DNA from: Amaurobius ferox
Lineage: Eukaryota > Arthropoda > Arachnida > Araneae > Amaurobiidae
DNA: 64,000 nucleotides
NCBI GenBank assembly: GCA_951213105.1
Contig: OX578152.1
Location: forward strand, 67,992,727 to 68,056,726
Direction of reading: 5' to 3'
Shown: positions 33,691 to 45,588 of the stretch, piece after piece
Position numbering within the stretch: position 1 is the first letter of the stretch
Layout: every line of letters starts with the position of its first letter
The notes under the pieces: generated by a model
The model's database searches: none
What the model saw: the letters and a program-made list of their open reading frames with translations, nothing else
What the model was told of the DNA's origin: nothing
Position numbers and translations under genes: made by a program

Positions 33691-34717
33691 GTTAACTATT
33701 CAACAGTTTGTTTGAAACTGTGCTTTTATAATTCAAACAATTTCTACTAGCATAGTAAGGAAAATTCTAAATAAAGACAAATACTGATATAAATATACTT
33801 TTTATTTGATGTTTCTTCATAATAGGCGCTCATAAATAAATGCAACAAAATTTGAAATGTTACAGTATAAAGTAACGTGAAGTACATAAAATATAACGGT
33901 TAAAATATATTTTACACATACACATAAACACATTACAAGATATAAGTATATATAAAAGTAGAAACAATGCAAGTTTTGAGGTAATACAGAAAAATAGATG
34001 AAATTACCCAAAGGATGTAATCAGATCAACAAGAGTGTTTAATACAATAACTATTTTAATTATATAACAAAAGCAGGCTTGATACTTTGTATTTATTACG
34101 TGCATAATTATTTGAAATTAAAGTACTTTTTAGTAAAGGTATAAATAGTTGATTAAAAGTATCAGTAAGAGTATCTTTATTAATTTAAATAGTTTAATCA
34201 AATGTTATTTGAACTCAGTTGAAATTGCTGATGTAGTTTTCTAAAACCAATTATTTTCCTTTATTTTTGTTACTTTCTTAATTTTTCTAAACTTCTAGAA
34301 ACAGGTAATTTTTACAGTAAATGGATCGAATGTGTTTTAAATTTTTTAGATGGAGTTTGCTTATTTAGCTCCAGAAATAGCTCATTTTCTTCATTTTATT
34401 ATATACTGCATAATTTCATAAAATTTTATCATTAAGTTTTTTTGCAATACTTTTTGAGCATATTTTTGAAGTTAGTTGGCATTGCTCATATAGCTTTCAA
34501 AACTTGTTTTTACTTGTTCCTATTTATTTTATCAAAGGGCAGATAAATTGGCAGTTCTAAACACTAATGTGTTTTGAATTCTTTCTATTGTTCTTTGCCC
34601 TGTCATTTTTCCTATTTTTCGTTTTGTAGCAATTTCCGACATGGTGTAACTATTTATTGAAATACGCTTTCTTGCGTTTGCTGGTTGCTGTGTCCTGTTT
34701 ATCTTGAAGAAGAGGCT
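33691..34717. other. AT-rich spacer
   Basis: No family seen elsewhere in the window. The ORFs here are AT-driven. Confidence 0.4.
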
Positions 34718-34813
34718 ACTGTTTATACTGAAATCTTGAAAAAGGGGCAACTGTTCATACTGAAATCCTGAAAAAGGGGCTACTGTTTATACTGAAATCC
34801 TGAAAAATGGGCT
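34718..34813. repeat. 32-bp tandem repeat, three units
   Basis: Unit ACTGTTTATACTGAAATCCT, GAAAAAGGGGCT, three near-identical copies. Confidence 0.85.
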
Positions 34814-35035
34814 ATTTTTTGCCTCCGAAACCGACTAACACTTTTATTTAACTGTTTATGCTGTTACTAAAGATATATTTAAATTTCATATTGTTTTCGA
34901 TGACACTTTGAGCAAATTTTTACATTCATAGTTATTATTCAGAATTCTAACACGATTTATGAAATATAAGTATTATTAAAAAATATTTTCATTTTATTTT
35001 AGTTAAAAAGCGATAACAAGTTTTCACTTCTATTT
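34814..35035. other. AT-rich spacer
   Basis: Nothing recognised. Confidence 0.35.
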
Positions 35036-35262
35036 ATGGGCGCCCATAAGGGCAAAGGAGGCTCAATTGCCCTTCTCTACTGGTCAAGATCACAAGGGGG
35101 GGGGGGGGCTACTGGCACTTCCCTGTGGGAAAGGGCTTCCTCTGGACGCTCAAAATCACAAAGGTGAACATCAAATTAAATATGTTCAAAATAAAAATAA
35201 TCATAGAAATATCCTTAAGTTCGCCCCCTCCTGAAAACAGTTCTATGGGCGCCCGTGAGTTA
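35036..35262. mobile_element. possible small inverted-repeat element
   Basis: GGGCGCCCATA at the left end (35040) and its inverted counterpart TATGGGCGCCC at the right (35246) bound a segment with a G-tract. The ends are themselves nearly palindromic, so the inverted-repeat reading is weak. Confidence 0.35.
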
Positions 35263-35384
35263 ACGATAAAGAAAGCTAAAGCTAAAAACGTTGTTTCACA
35301 CTTTTTTAGTATAACTTAAATGTCTGAAAATCCAATATTCAGCTTCACTATTATTATCACATGTTAAAATTGTCTTTTTTATCT
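35263..35384. other. AT-rich spacer
   Basis: Nothing recognised. Confidence 0.3.
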
Positions 35385-35520
35385 TCTTACATAATAAAGG
35401 AAATTGTCTTTCTGTGTGTGATGACTGTAGAGCAAAATCTAAGCGTCGTACAATAATCAAACTTGGTACACATGTATTTCTCAAAGCACACAAACGCACT
35501 TCGGCGATTTTTTTTTCTTC
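35385..35520 (+). repeat. Helitron-like D-type 5' fragment
   Basis: CTTACATAATAAAGGAAATT, CTTTCTGTGTGTGATGACTG and AAACTTGGTACACATGTA have the layout of repeat D and family A starts. Confidence 0.4.
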
Positions 35521-36599
35521 TTTCTTGTTTTGCTTCTTAATTTCAAATTAGTTTAGTTATTGTATATTTTTGCCCAATTTAGGTCGATATTTGCACACAT
35601 CGATACCTTAGCAACCCAAAATATTATTTGTATCTTGGCACCATCGGAAAGAACGAAAAATTATTTTTAAAAAAAAAACTTTGAACGGAGACCATACGAT
35701 GAATAGACCAATTCTAATGATTTTATTTTTTATTTTTTTTAATATATACTTTTTATGCGTTTTAAACTTATCCGACTTTTATATTACAATATACAAAATT
35801 TGACATGCACTCTAACGTTCATATTTTAACAGGAGCTCCTAAATATATCACAGACTACTCCAAAAATATAATTTTATAAACTCGTCCGTTGATTAATTAT
35901 AAATTTTTCAACTAGCCATGTCATACATTTTTTGAATGAACCGAAAGCATCTCAGACCCTACTGCCGGAGCAGTTGTAGCAATTGAAGCCATTCCCCACG
36001 TGCGGGGGAATTTTTTTTTCCGGCTGTTCTACCACTTTCTCCACGGAGCTATGCCCAGCATAAGCGGGATAGTGAGAGTCATTTACTTCCTTTCGCGTTT
36101 TCATGAGCAGGTGATGCAGTCAATTGTGATTTTGAAATGTTTTTGCTTTTGTGGAAAGCGCGTGTGATTTAAAACGTGCAATTTTGGGATAGAAGTCATT
36201 TTAAATCGTGTTCAAACGTATTATTTAAATAGCGGGCGCTTATTTAATTATTTAAACGTCGTGGTCGCTTATTTAGAACCCTGGCAACGTCGGGTAATTC
36301 GTTCCTAGTATAGTATAAAAGCGAAGCTAAGTATTGGACTCTTTTTTTTCACTATCTTACAATGGCTATTCATATCACTATTGTTGTCAACTAAAAGACA
36401 TTGCTAGGACAACTGAAAGGCTAAAATACTAGGACAGACTGACCCTATAAGGTTGAAAATCTAAAGAATTGAAATGCACCACAAAACACCGACATGCCAA
36501 ATTCTATGTCACTACGATTAGTGAAAGCTGGTTAGTTAGGACTTCGAAGATTTGAAATGTGACAAATAAATCTTGATACTCCGTGTGAAGTTAAACAAG
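35521..36599. other. unassigned, with one short hairpin
   Basis: A TTCCCC-ACGTG-CGGGGGAA hairpin lies at about 35993-36012. The surrounding moderate-GC stretch (35940-36300) might be an old exon or repeat. I could not establish either. Confidence 0.35.
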
Positions 36600-36995
36600 A
36601 AAGATCAATCATGCATAAGCATTGATTATGAAACACTTTCCAACTGAAATGCAATTTCATTTTAAAATTTCTAAAATATGATACATTCAGTGGTGATATC
36701 TCTTTTACATTATCACAGTACTACAGTAATTTATTATACTTGAATATTTAAAACTGTATCGAAATATAAACCATCTGATTCTCTATGCAAAATCAATGAA
36801 TATTTCATTCATATAACTTGTATTCCAGACTCCAGAGCTAAAAAATTTTGTGTGAAAAAAATTCAGCAATTCTTATATAACTCACCTACAATCGCTTGAT
36901 ATATTTGCATTCTGCATAAGTTAAAATTAGATTTCGTTGAAGAAATAATAAAAGTTTAGGGATCATTTAAAATCACAACTATTGTAATTGCGTAG
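36600..36995 (-). mobile_element. family C element C4, 3' part
   Basis: Starts with the C 3' hairpin and GAAACACTTTCCAACTG, and runs to the ATTGTAATTGCGT block, where it is broken by B3. The 5' part of the same type resumes at 38335. Confidence 0.7.
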
Positions 36996-37049
36996 GCACG
37001 GAATTTAGATACACAGATACACAGATAATATATGTGTGTGTGTATGTAT

Positions 37050-37924
37050 TCAAAGTATTGGAATCGTACCGAAGATCGGAACTCGAATTTTCGAAGTATC
37101 TACACATTTTGGGACTTCTAGAACACGAAAAAACTATTTTTAGGAAGACGTCTGTGTGTGTAAGGGTGTATCTGTGTGCGTTTCTGTGTGTCTGTGAGGA
37201 TATTGCATCCACTCTAACTTAAAAACTAATGGACCGAATTTCATAAAATTTGGTAGGTTAGTTTTTTGTGGGAAACACTGATGTTCATTAGATAGTACGA
37301 TACGTAATAAAGTAATCTGCCTTCTTTGCGAAATGACCAGCAGAAATTGCCTTTATCCACTCTAGCTAAAAACTAATGGACCAAATTTAACAAAATTTAG
37401 TGTATAATATTTCAATAACCTACAAGTGATTCATATATCAAATTTAACAAAATTTGGTATATAAATATGATTTATATATCAAATTTAACAAAATTTGGTA
37501 TATAAATCACTTGTAGGTTATTCTAGTACGATTCGGGAAAAAGGAACCGGCTGTTTTTGCGAAATGTCCCGCAAAAATCATTAAATATAAAAATAAAAGA
37601 CTACGTGTGCACAATTATATCAATTAAATTCCTATTTTATACGTGATTTTTGACAACAAAAAGAATAAGACTAACCCCATTACTCTAGGACTAGCCGTTC
37701 TTGAGATATTCTAGTTTTTTCGCGTTTTCGCTTTGCCACCTTTGACAATAAGTCCAGCTATCAAATGAGAACCAAATGTAAGTTTAACGTGCAAATTCAA
37801 TGTCATTTAAAATACTTATGGCTGTTATTTTGTACAGATAAACTCAAATTATTATTGAAGAAATAAAGAGAACGTGAATATGAGTCTGCAGGGAAAGACA
37901 TGTGCTGCCCACATCAGAATTTTT
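37050..37924 (+). mobile_element. family B element B3, with an internal palindrome
   Basis: CAAAGTATTGGAATCGTACC, a TGTGTG tract (37150-37190), ATGGACCGAATTTCATAAAA, and an end GCAGGGAAAGACATGTGCTG, CCCACATCAGA. A segment near 37413-37522 is inverted: ATAACCTACAAGTGATT against AATCACTTGTAGGTTAT around two copies of ATCAAATTTAACAAAATTTG. Confidence 0.8.
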
Positions 37925-38334
37925 AACAATATTACAACAATGATTTATAGAAGTGAACGGGGATTATTTGCAGCCCATTTCGAAAAAAATGTAGGATCTA
38001 TATTTAAAGATCCACCAAATTATTGTAGAATAAAATGTTCTACAAATTTAAGCTGTGTACCAAATTTTAACTCTCTAGGACGTAGGAAAGTGCATTAAAA
38101 ATGCCATCAAATAAGTATATCATGAAGAGTAATATAAAATTTAAAAAAAATTTGAAATATTGTTATCTACCAAATTTATTTTAAAATGTGAAACCTCTCT
38201 CATATACGAAATAGTTAGACTCTTAGAAAGATATTTATTATATAATATATATCTTTTTTCTTTCTGGAGGATATCGCAAAAGTCAGAATTTAATTGAATT
38301 TGTTCTTCTCCCTATATTAAATAATTTTTAATTA
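37925..38334. other. unassigned insertion between C4 halves
   Basis: A 74-codon plus frame overlaps 37874-38098 but starts inside B3, so it is not a gene. Function unknown. Confidence 0.35.
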
Positions 38335-38703
38335 AAAAACCACTTAACATATTTTACTGAAATTTTTTTTATACATTGTTGTCTGGGATAATGAGAATAT
38401 TTCCTAAAAATTTCGAAGCAATTTGTGAATTTTAACTTTGCTTAAAAAATGTTTAAAAAATTAGGTCCCATAGGGTTCAATGTATTTCATTTTTTCAACC
38501 CGGGTTCAATCAAAAATTAATTGGGCGATATTATTTATTTATATTCCCATAGGTCCCACAGACCGTCTGAAAAACATACTAAAATTTCATTTTGATAAAG
38601 TCATTTTTACGGCAGTTATCGTGCTAACGGACAGACAGACAGACAGACAGACAGAATGAACAAAGTCATAAACACTTTTCAACTATGTTGTAAAGTGTTA
38701 ATA
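38335..38703 (-). mobile_element. family C element, 5' part
   Basis: CAACCCGGGTTCAATC, GTCCCACAGACCGTCTGAA, (GACA)n at 38631-38655 and the terminal hairpin CAACTATGTTGTAAAGTGTT at 38682-38701. Confidence 0.75.
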
Positions 38704-39653
38704 AAATGTTGCAAAAAGGATACTACTGCAGTTAATCTATTTCCATAGTTAAGGAAAAAAGATGATCTACTAATTAGGATGCATGGCACATTTCCAATCA
38801 TACAGAACAACACGCGCAGTCTAAAATTACGTCATTTCTGCACGTCATCGCTTGCCTGTGACAAATATGCATGACAGAGCCATTTTCACTACAATGCAAA
38901 CATTCTGATTTTTTTTTTTTTAATTCATTTATTATTTTTTTCTTTTATGTGAATAACATCTATTCTTGATGTATCTGTGGCTGAAATCTGAAGCTTTACG
39001 AAAAATGTAAACATTTTGGACGTCTATACCTCAGAACCTTAATAGATAAAAATATAAATAATGTTTCTTATTTTGGCGAAAACATAGAAAAATGCAAAAA
39101 ATATATAAAAATGATTATAATATTTTAGTATTTTGAACTTTTTTTTTTCGAAAAATCTTTAAGAGTATCTGTTTGAGTGAGTATTTTTTTTTTCTCCCCT
39201 TTTTTCACTTTCGAATCACACACGAAATTTTTCCCAAAAAGCAGAAGTATGGCAAAATGTTCGTTACTAACAATATTTGATTTGAATTAGGTTGATAGAA
39301 ATTAAATAAAAGATTATTTAAAAAAATAAATTATCAGAAAACCCAAAAGCTTTTCGAAATTTAAACTCTTCGAAAGTACATAAAATCTCTTTTTTAGAAT
39401 TTAAATAATTTAAAATAAAGCAAAATATTTTTAAACTATTAATTTTGTGTATTTTCATCTATTAACAGCATGTTGGGTTTCGTTATTGTTTGCTATGTGC
39501 AACGTTACGTTTCCCTAACAACCATGTACTTTCCGATCAGAAAAAAAAATGGTAGCAATTTTAAAAGTGCACCAACGGAGGCCTATAAATTGGTTACAAA
39601 AGTGCTCCAAAAAGTCTCTGGGAGTTTCGACATTTAGACCCACAACGATAATA
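38704..39653. other. AT-rich spacer
   Basis: No shared repeat or coding signal recognised. Confidence 0.4.
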
Positions 39654-39898
39654 AAATTTAAGAACTATATATAAAATAAAATTTAAGAACTCTGAATAAA
39701 ATAAAATTTAAGAACAATGAATAAAATAAAATTAAAAAACTATGAATAAAATAAAATTTAAGAACTATGAACAAAATAACATTTTTGAACTGTGAATAAA
39801 ATAAAATTAAAAATCTGTGAGTAAAATACAATTTAAGAACTATGAAAAAGTAAAATTTAAGAACTCTAAATAAAATAAAATTTAAGAGTTTTATCAAG
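39654..39898. repeat. about 24-bp tandem repeat
   Basis: Unit AAATTTAAGAACTATGAATA plus AAAT, about ten copies. The Phe/Leu/Tyr-rich minus ORF is this repeat read in frame. Confidence 0.85.
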
Positions 39899-40014
39899 CA
39901 AAGTTTTCTGGAGTGATATGCGTATTACTATATTCATTTCGGTGGACCTCCCCATCATAAAAACTGGAGAAAGTGGACGGACAGAACTTCAGACATCAGT
40001 CTGGGTGGTGAACA

Positions 40015-40183
40015 TTATAATCCTTTGATCTTAATGCTGTTATTGTTGTTACAACTATTAAGCTGTTCGCCGAGTAGTTTCTTTTTGAACTTCAGGCTGG
40101 GATGGCTTTCAGAGAAAGCCCCCATTGAAGTCGAAATGTTCATCTGGCCCAGGAATTCCCTCACGACATTAGGTGCGAAGAGT
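40015..40183 (-). CDS. probable terminal coding exon of an unrecognised host gene
   Basis: On the minus strand a strong acceptor (TTTTCTTCTTGTTTCAG, 40200-40184) precedes a GC-richer open stretch. After one leftover base it reads LFAPNVVREFLGQMN, ISTSMGAFSESHPSLKFKKK, LLGEQLNSCNN and ends at a TAA (40015-40017), 55 codons. Composition is that of a normal soluble protein and unlike the neighbouring AT-rich frames. The plus-strand 135-codon ORF over it is then a shadow. Earlier exons would lie at higher coordinates, but I could not find them in the repeats that follow, which includes a 265-bp tandem duplication inside the putative intron. I do not recognise the family. A fragment of a pseudogene is the alternative. 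Confidence 0.5.
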
Positions 40184-40261
40184 CTGAAACAAGAAGAAAA
40201 GAAAATCGTTAATCTTACTTTTAAGATAATTGGAATAAAATATCGAGTTTCTACTCGATTT

Positions 40262-40790
40262 TCTCATACATTTTATATTCCTCTGCTTTGTTCTACTCGT
40301 GTTACAATCATCAGAATGAAAGGAGAAAAAAAATGTGCATTTTTTTTTCCCATTTCGTACCCAAGTTATTCGTTTAAAATATTTCGCAAAAATTCGTTAA
40401 AGGTTTCTTTTGTCAAGTTGGCAACAACTTAGTGACGCTGTTGCATGCATGTACCTTATCTGCGTTAATATACATTGTTTTAATACCATTAACATCCATG
40501 ACGTAGCTCAAAGAAAGATCAATTTCCCCATACATTTCATATTCATGTGCTTTGTTCTACTTGTGTCACAATCATCAAAATGAAAGGGGGAAAAATATGT
40601 ATTATTCTTTTTTTCGGTTTCGTATCCAAGTTGTTCATTTAAAAATTTTCGCAAAAATTCGAGGTTTCTTTTGTCAAGTTGACAACAGCTTAGTGACGCT
40701 GATGCATGTATGTAGTTTATCTATGTTAATATATATTGATTTATTACCATTAACATCCATGGCGCAGCTCAAAGAAGGATCAATTTCCAC
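40262..40790. repeat. tandem duplication, about 265-bp unit, two copies
   Basis: CATACATTT(T/C)ATATTC, TGCTTTGTTCTACT, TTGTCAAGTTG, CTTAGTGACGCTG, TTACCATTAACATCCATG and GATCAATTTCC recur in the same order at 40264 and 40530. Confidence 0.88.
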
Positions 40791-42458
40791 ATATACCATT
40801 TCCTTATGAAATATTATTTTCCATAGGAATTAATGCTGTGAAATTTTTAAAATTCGAATAATTTGACTTTTAATCATGATGATTACTAAAAATTCTATCT
40901 AGTTCTTGTTTTGTACATAATGTATCCACACATAAAATTTGATGTCGTAAGGTGCATTAATAAGTTCATGGCCATAAAAATTATTCTCAAAACGACAATG
41001 GTAGTATCTATATTTTATATCATACAGCTGAATGACTAAGGGATGAATTATTAAAAAACCCAAAACTGCGGAAAGAAGAAATTTTAAACTTTACAAGCAC
41101 ATGGAACTTGACCTATAAATAATGAGAAAATTCTGAAATCTTGGAATTTGTTCCAGAAATTTATAATTCTTGGAGTTTTTGGTTCGAACATTGCTCCAGT
41201 TATAACTCGAATGGCTAGACACACAAAATTCGTTCATATACCATCCTGTTCAGAAAAACATATTTTACATTTTCTTAATTTATTCTATCTGTGTACAACC
41301 AACCATTCTTGAAATATTTTATTTTATATTTATAGCAGACGATTTTTTATATTTTATAATTCAATTTTTTATACAGTTCATGATTTCATTTTGTAACCGT
41401 TAGTAACAGCGTTGCGCTTCATGTACCGAAATAGTCTGCTGGTTATTCTTCTGTTTCAAATTATTAAAAATGTTTTTTTTTTGTTTTATTAATGATCGAT
41501 TTTTAGATTAAAATGTTTAAGACGTTGAAAATAAGGCAACATACAGTGATCCGGGATGAAATATTGTACATGTCGCAATTTTCATGTTAAAAAAACTATA
41601 AAATGCGCGCCATTTTTATGCATTAATTTCAAACCGATATTTAGGACATTTATTAGGCGCTTTAAGTGTTCCATTGAGTGATTACTAGACATTTTTGCCG
41701 AAAATAGCTAGTATATTATTATTTGGAAAAATTGCTAGTATATTATACGAGTTGGGGAGAAATTGATAATTTAATAGCAGCACCTCCCATAGATATTGTG
41801 AGACCCCTACAAACATTTATCACCGGTCCTCCTCCATATTTGATTTTCTAATTTTTTGTAAATTTTCCATGTTCTCAAGCCCCGAAAAGAAAATATTGCC
41901 GGCCATCTCTGGAGCCCGGACCACTCTAGTGGTGTCTATACCCCCTTATGCGCAGCTCTGTTTAAATACACTATGGATAGTTTTAAAATAGTTCATATTA
42001 ACACGGATATGTCAAGAACATCCAATTCATCGGAGCCACTCATATGTTGCCAACTTAAAAAAAAAAAAAGCTTTTAGAATTGCGATAAAAGAACATAGTA
42101 TGAAAAAGATTCATCTTTTTTTTCGTTCTGGTGAAATTTTTGATACAGATGTGGATCAGGATTGTTTGAATACAGTGTGTTTCTTAGCATAAATGCATGA
42201 GAAAATCAAAGCAAGACCCACAGAATATGTATATTATAGAATTTTACAATACAGAATATCTAGTTTATAGAATTTTAAATGCACTTAAAAGTATTGAATG
42301 ATAATCTGATAATCAAGTCTGATAATTAAACTAATAATCAACGTAAATCCAAATATGTGTTTCATTTGTTGTAGAAAATTCTTATTGTAATCACTGTGTA
42401 AGTACTACTTTTTTTAAACCAGATAGTCTTATCCCCCCCCCCGACCCCTCCAATTTTA
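40791..42458. other. AT-rich spacer
   Basis: No gene or repeat family recognised. A C/G-richer piece at 41810-41960 has no open frame of note. Confidence 0.35.
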
Positions 42459-43400
42459 AATTTTCTTACATACATAATACTTTCCTTACATTCAATATAG
42501 GGAAAGTATAGTGACGAGGTCGAAAATTTAAATTCGAATTTTCGACGGATGAGCACGTTTTAAGCATCCCTAAACTCGAATCGAATATTTTTGAAGCAAT
42601 GCCTGTGTGAATATATAGTCTTAGTGTGCATGTATCTTATTATATATGCATGTTAATATGTGTGTGTGTGTGTTCGTGAGACAGTGCACGCGATATCTCA
42701 CAAAACAATGAAGGGTTTCGAAAATAATTTGGTTCGAATATTACAATCAGTGAATACTGAAATTCCATTCATTCTAAATTAAATCGAATGTTCATCTCCC
42801 CCCCCCTCCCCCTCTCCCCAATAATTGAAGGAATTTTTGAAAAATCATTAAAAAACAAATCAGGCCCTTCAATACTGATTTGTAAATAATTATTTCATAC
42901 GTAATTGTTCATTAGAAAATGATATAAACTTTAGAGTGCTAGCATGAACCGTTCCTGAAAATATTGAACGTTTTTCGAATGAATTTTTGAAAAAAAATAT
43001 TAAAAGGCCATTAATTTTAATACTGTTAAATAAATAATCATTTCATACATCATCTTTCATTCCAAAACAAATGACACAAGATTTAGAACGCTAGCATGAA
43101 CCGCGTTCTCCAGATATTACACGCATTTCAAATACATTTATCAAATCTGACATAAAAGCAAAAAAGTAGTGAGTACCATCAAATGTATTCACTTTTCAAA
43201 TGTAATATTACGCAACAAATCTGTTAACACCATTTTCGTAGATACAGTTCGTTCCATTCACGTAAAACGATACTTTTTGTAATACTTTTGTATTTTGACG
43301 CCAAAGAATACGCCCATAATATTTATTTGACAGGATATTAATTAACCCTCAATTACATTTTGAGGAGGATTTTGCGGATGAGTTTGAATAAGTCATTCCG
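42459..43400 (+). mobile_element. family A-type element, older subfamily
   Basis: ACTTTCCTTACATTCAATAT with partner ATAGGGAAAGT, then GACGAGGTCGAAAATTTAAA, TTTTCGACGGATGAGCACG, a TG tract (42660-42672), GCTAGCATGAACCG twice (about 42940 and 43092) and GTTCGTTCCATTCACG. The middle block is duplicated. It lacks the GGCGA words and the CCCACATCAGA end. Confidence 0.65.
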
Positions 43401-43559
43401 GTTGGTTTAATAAGTTGTCAGATGCACCCAATTCCAATTTACGTGATGTTTATTCAATACTAAAATTAACCGGAGTGTCATTCAATTCAACTTTCTTACA
43501 CTAGAATCCATTTTTAAGCAGCTTGTAATTATTTTTCTTTCTTTATACTGTGTTTTATA

Positions 43560-43729
43560 GTTTTAAATGATCACAATGTAGTATGTTACACTTCATTTTA
43601 AAGGGCATAAAAAAATATTTCGATTGATACCAAATATGATAATGTAACCCGGCCCCCTTTTCCACCTCGAGGAAAACTAATAATGTCACGATTACAAAAA
43701 CTGCATTGCGACTATTTTTTTTTTTTTTT
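43560..43729 (+). repeat. interspersed repeat E, copy 2
   Basis: Pairs with 955-1130 (see that entry). It ends in a T-run that leads into the fold-back element. Confidence 0.5.
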
Positions 43730-45042
43730 CATTTTCAAAAAGTTACACTTTTTAAATTTTTACAAGATCCCCTTAGACAAATTGGGTCAATCAGAAAATT
43801 TTTATTTTTAATGAAACATCATTAAAACAACCGCATATCTGTACCTTTAAAATTGAGCGAGTTACATTTAATGGAAAATTGAACCTTGTGAATGGGGACC
43901 CTATATCAAATTAGAAATGTAAATTCGTGACATATCACGGAAAAAAAAAACTGTATAATAATACATAGGATATCCAACCGTGTAGTGAGTACCACTGCTT
44001 TATATGATTTCTGTCTGTGTAATGCTTTATTTAGATGCATTTATGATAAAAATTTTGACACACATTAACGTATTTTTGATCTAAACAATATTCATCGTCC
44101 ATTTGTTTATGATCCCTATTTTCACTGATGAAACAAAAAGTGGCATAAGTCAGATTTTTTCCTTTATCACAATTCAGTTGATTTTAAAGATATAGATATG
44201 CGGGTTTTTTTAATGATCTTGTTGCATTAAAAAAAATGTGATGTGGGCAACACATGACTTTACTTATATAATGCAATGAATTTACTACTTTTACAGTTTA
44301 AAAAGGTGTTACTCTTATAGTAGATACTTATATTCTTTTCAAGATATTGAGTTTTCTTCAATTAGTCGCCATTTTCATTGATTTAGCGTCATTTTTATCA
44401 ATTTGGCGAGATTTTGTTAATTTGGCAACAATTAAAAATGTCGCCAAGTTGGCGACATCCCGCCAAATTTGTCGCCAAAATCTCGCCAAGCGTTATGGAT
44501 GGAGAAATAAGTTATTCTTACAGCAAATAAATGACTATTGGCGTTCAAATACAAAAGTATTACTCAACGTATCTTTTTTCATGAATGGAACGAGCTAGAT
44601 TCACGAGAATGATGTCACCCAATTTATCGCATGGTATTACATATGAAAAGTGAACATGTTTCTCAATAGGAAAATTTTTTTTTCTATTTTATATGACTTT
44701 TTGATAATTTTTTTGAAAAATGTGCAATATCTCGAGAACGGTTCGTGTTAGCGTTCTAAAATTTATTTCAATCGTTTTCTAATAAAAAATTACATAAGAA
44801 ATGCCCATTTGCGTAACTTTATTAGCGGTTTTAATTTTTTGACGATTTTTTCAAAATTTCACTCGAAAATTTAGGGGGGTTCTGAAAATTCGATCGCATA
44901 TAAAAACAATAGGCTTCCAGTGTTTACGGATTGTGATTTTTGTACCAAATTTCGTTCGAATCGGTCCATTCGTTCGTAAGTTATCGTCTCCACAGTTTCA
45001 CTGACACACACACATACATACTTTAACGCACACACACACATA

Positions 45043-45111
<69 letters not shown>

Positions 45112-45315
45112 TTCACTTCAAAAATGTTTAATTCGTGATCAGGGATGCTTGAAACGTGCTCTCCCGTCGAAAACTCGAATTCGAAATTTCGACCCCGTCA
45201 GAATACTTTCCTTATACATTATGTATATAAGGAAAGTAATAAAACTTTTCTAATTGACCCAATTTTGTCTAAGGAGTTTGTATAAAAATGTAAAAAGTGT
45301 AACTTTTTGAAAATG
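43730..45315. mobile_element. fold-back element with nested A6
   Basis: CATTTTCAAAAAGTTACACT...CCTTAGACAAATTGGGTCAA at the left and its inverted copy TTGACCCAATTTTGTCTAAGG...AGTGTAACTTTTTGAAAATG at the right give arms of about 85 bp. Without A6 the element is about 575 bp. Non-coding. Superfamily not determined. Confidence 0.7.
44229..45237 (-). mobile_element. family A element A6, full length, long CA microsatellite
   Basis: Left end GTGATGTGGGCAACACATGA, GGCGA words (44405-44490) and an exceptionally long CA tract (45004-45110). The right end is the hairpin CTTTCCTTATACATTATG...TATAAGGAAAGT. The minus ORF 44871-45116 is the CA tract. Confidence 0.9.
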
Positions 45316-45478
45316 AATGGGGGGACTATTTCATTAACGTAGTCTTATTTCCTACCTTACTTTCAACATTTTTGCACTTTACATTGCCCACTTATCTCCA
45401 ACAGGTAAAGAATTAAAGCGTGTTTCAATATTTTTGGGACACCCTGATACTTCAATAATATAAGTATTGCACCATGGG

Positions 45479-45588
45479 TCTTTCCTTACGTAATGCAATA
45501 ATTGAACAAATTGAAAACAATTTGAAAAAATTAAAGTTATTGCATTATGTAAGGAAAGTTATGCACTGCCCACATCAGATTTTTTCTT
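45479..45588 (+). mobile_element. minimal A-like element, about 110 bp
   Basis: TTTCCTTACGTAATGCAATAA at one end and TTATTGCATTATGTAAGGAAA near the other form a near-perfect inverted repeat. It is followed by the usual A 3' end GTTATGCACTGCCCACATCA, GATTTTTT. The whole A body is absent. Confidence 0.7.

Noticed and set aside
36361..36600. Possible small gene after a TATAAAA word at 36313
   Set aside because: No open frame or RNA fold I could support.
39658..39897. Phe/Leu/Tyr-rich 79-codon minus ORF resembling a membrane protein
   Set aside because: It is a 24-bp AT-rich tandem repeat translated.
40025..40432. 135-codon plus ORF with a hydrophobic N-terminus resembling a signal peptide
   Set aside because: Its first 50 codons are antisense to the spliced-looking minus exon, and the rest lies in the 265-bp duplication with AT-driven composition.
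44871..45116. CVCVCVC minus ORF
   Set aside because: CA microsatellite of element A6.
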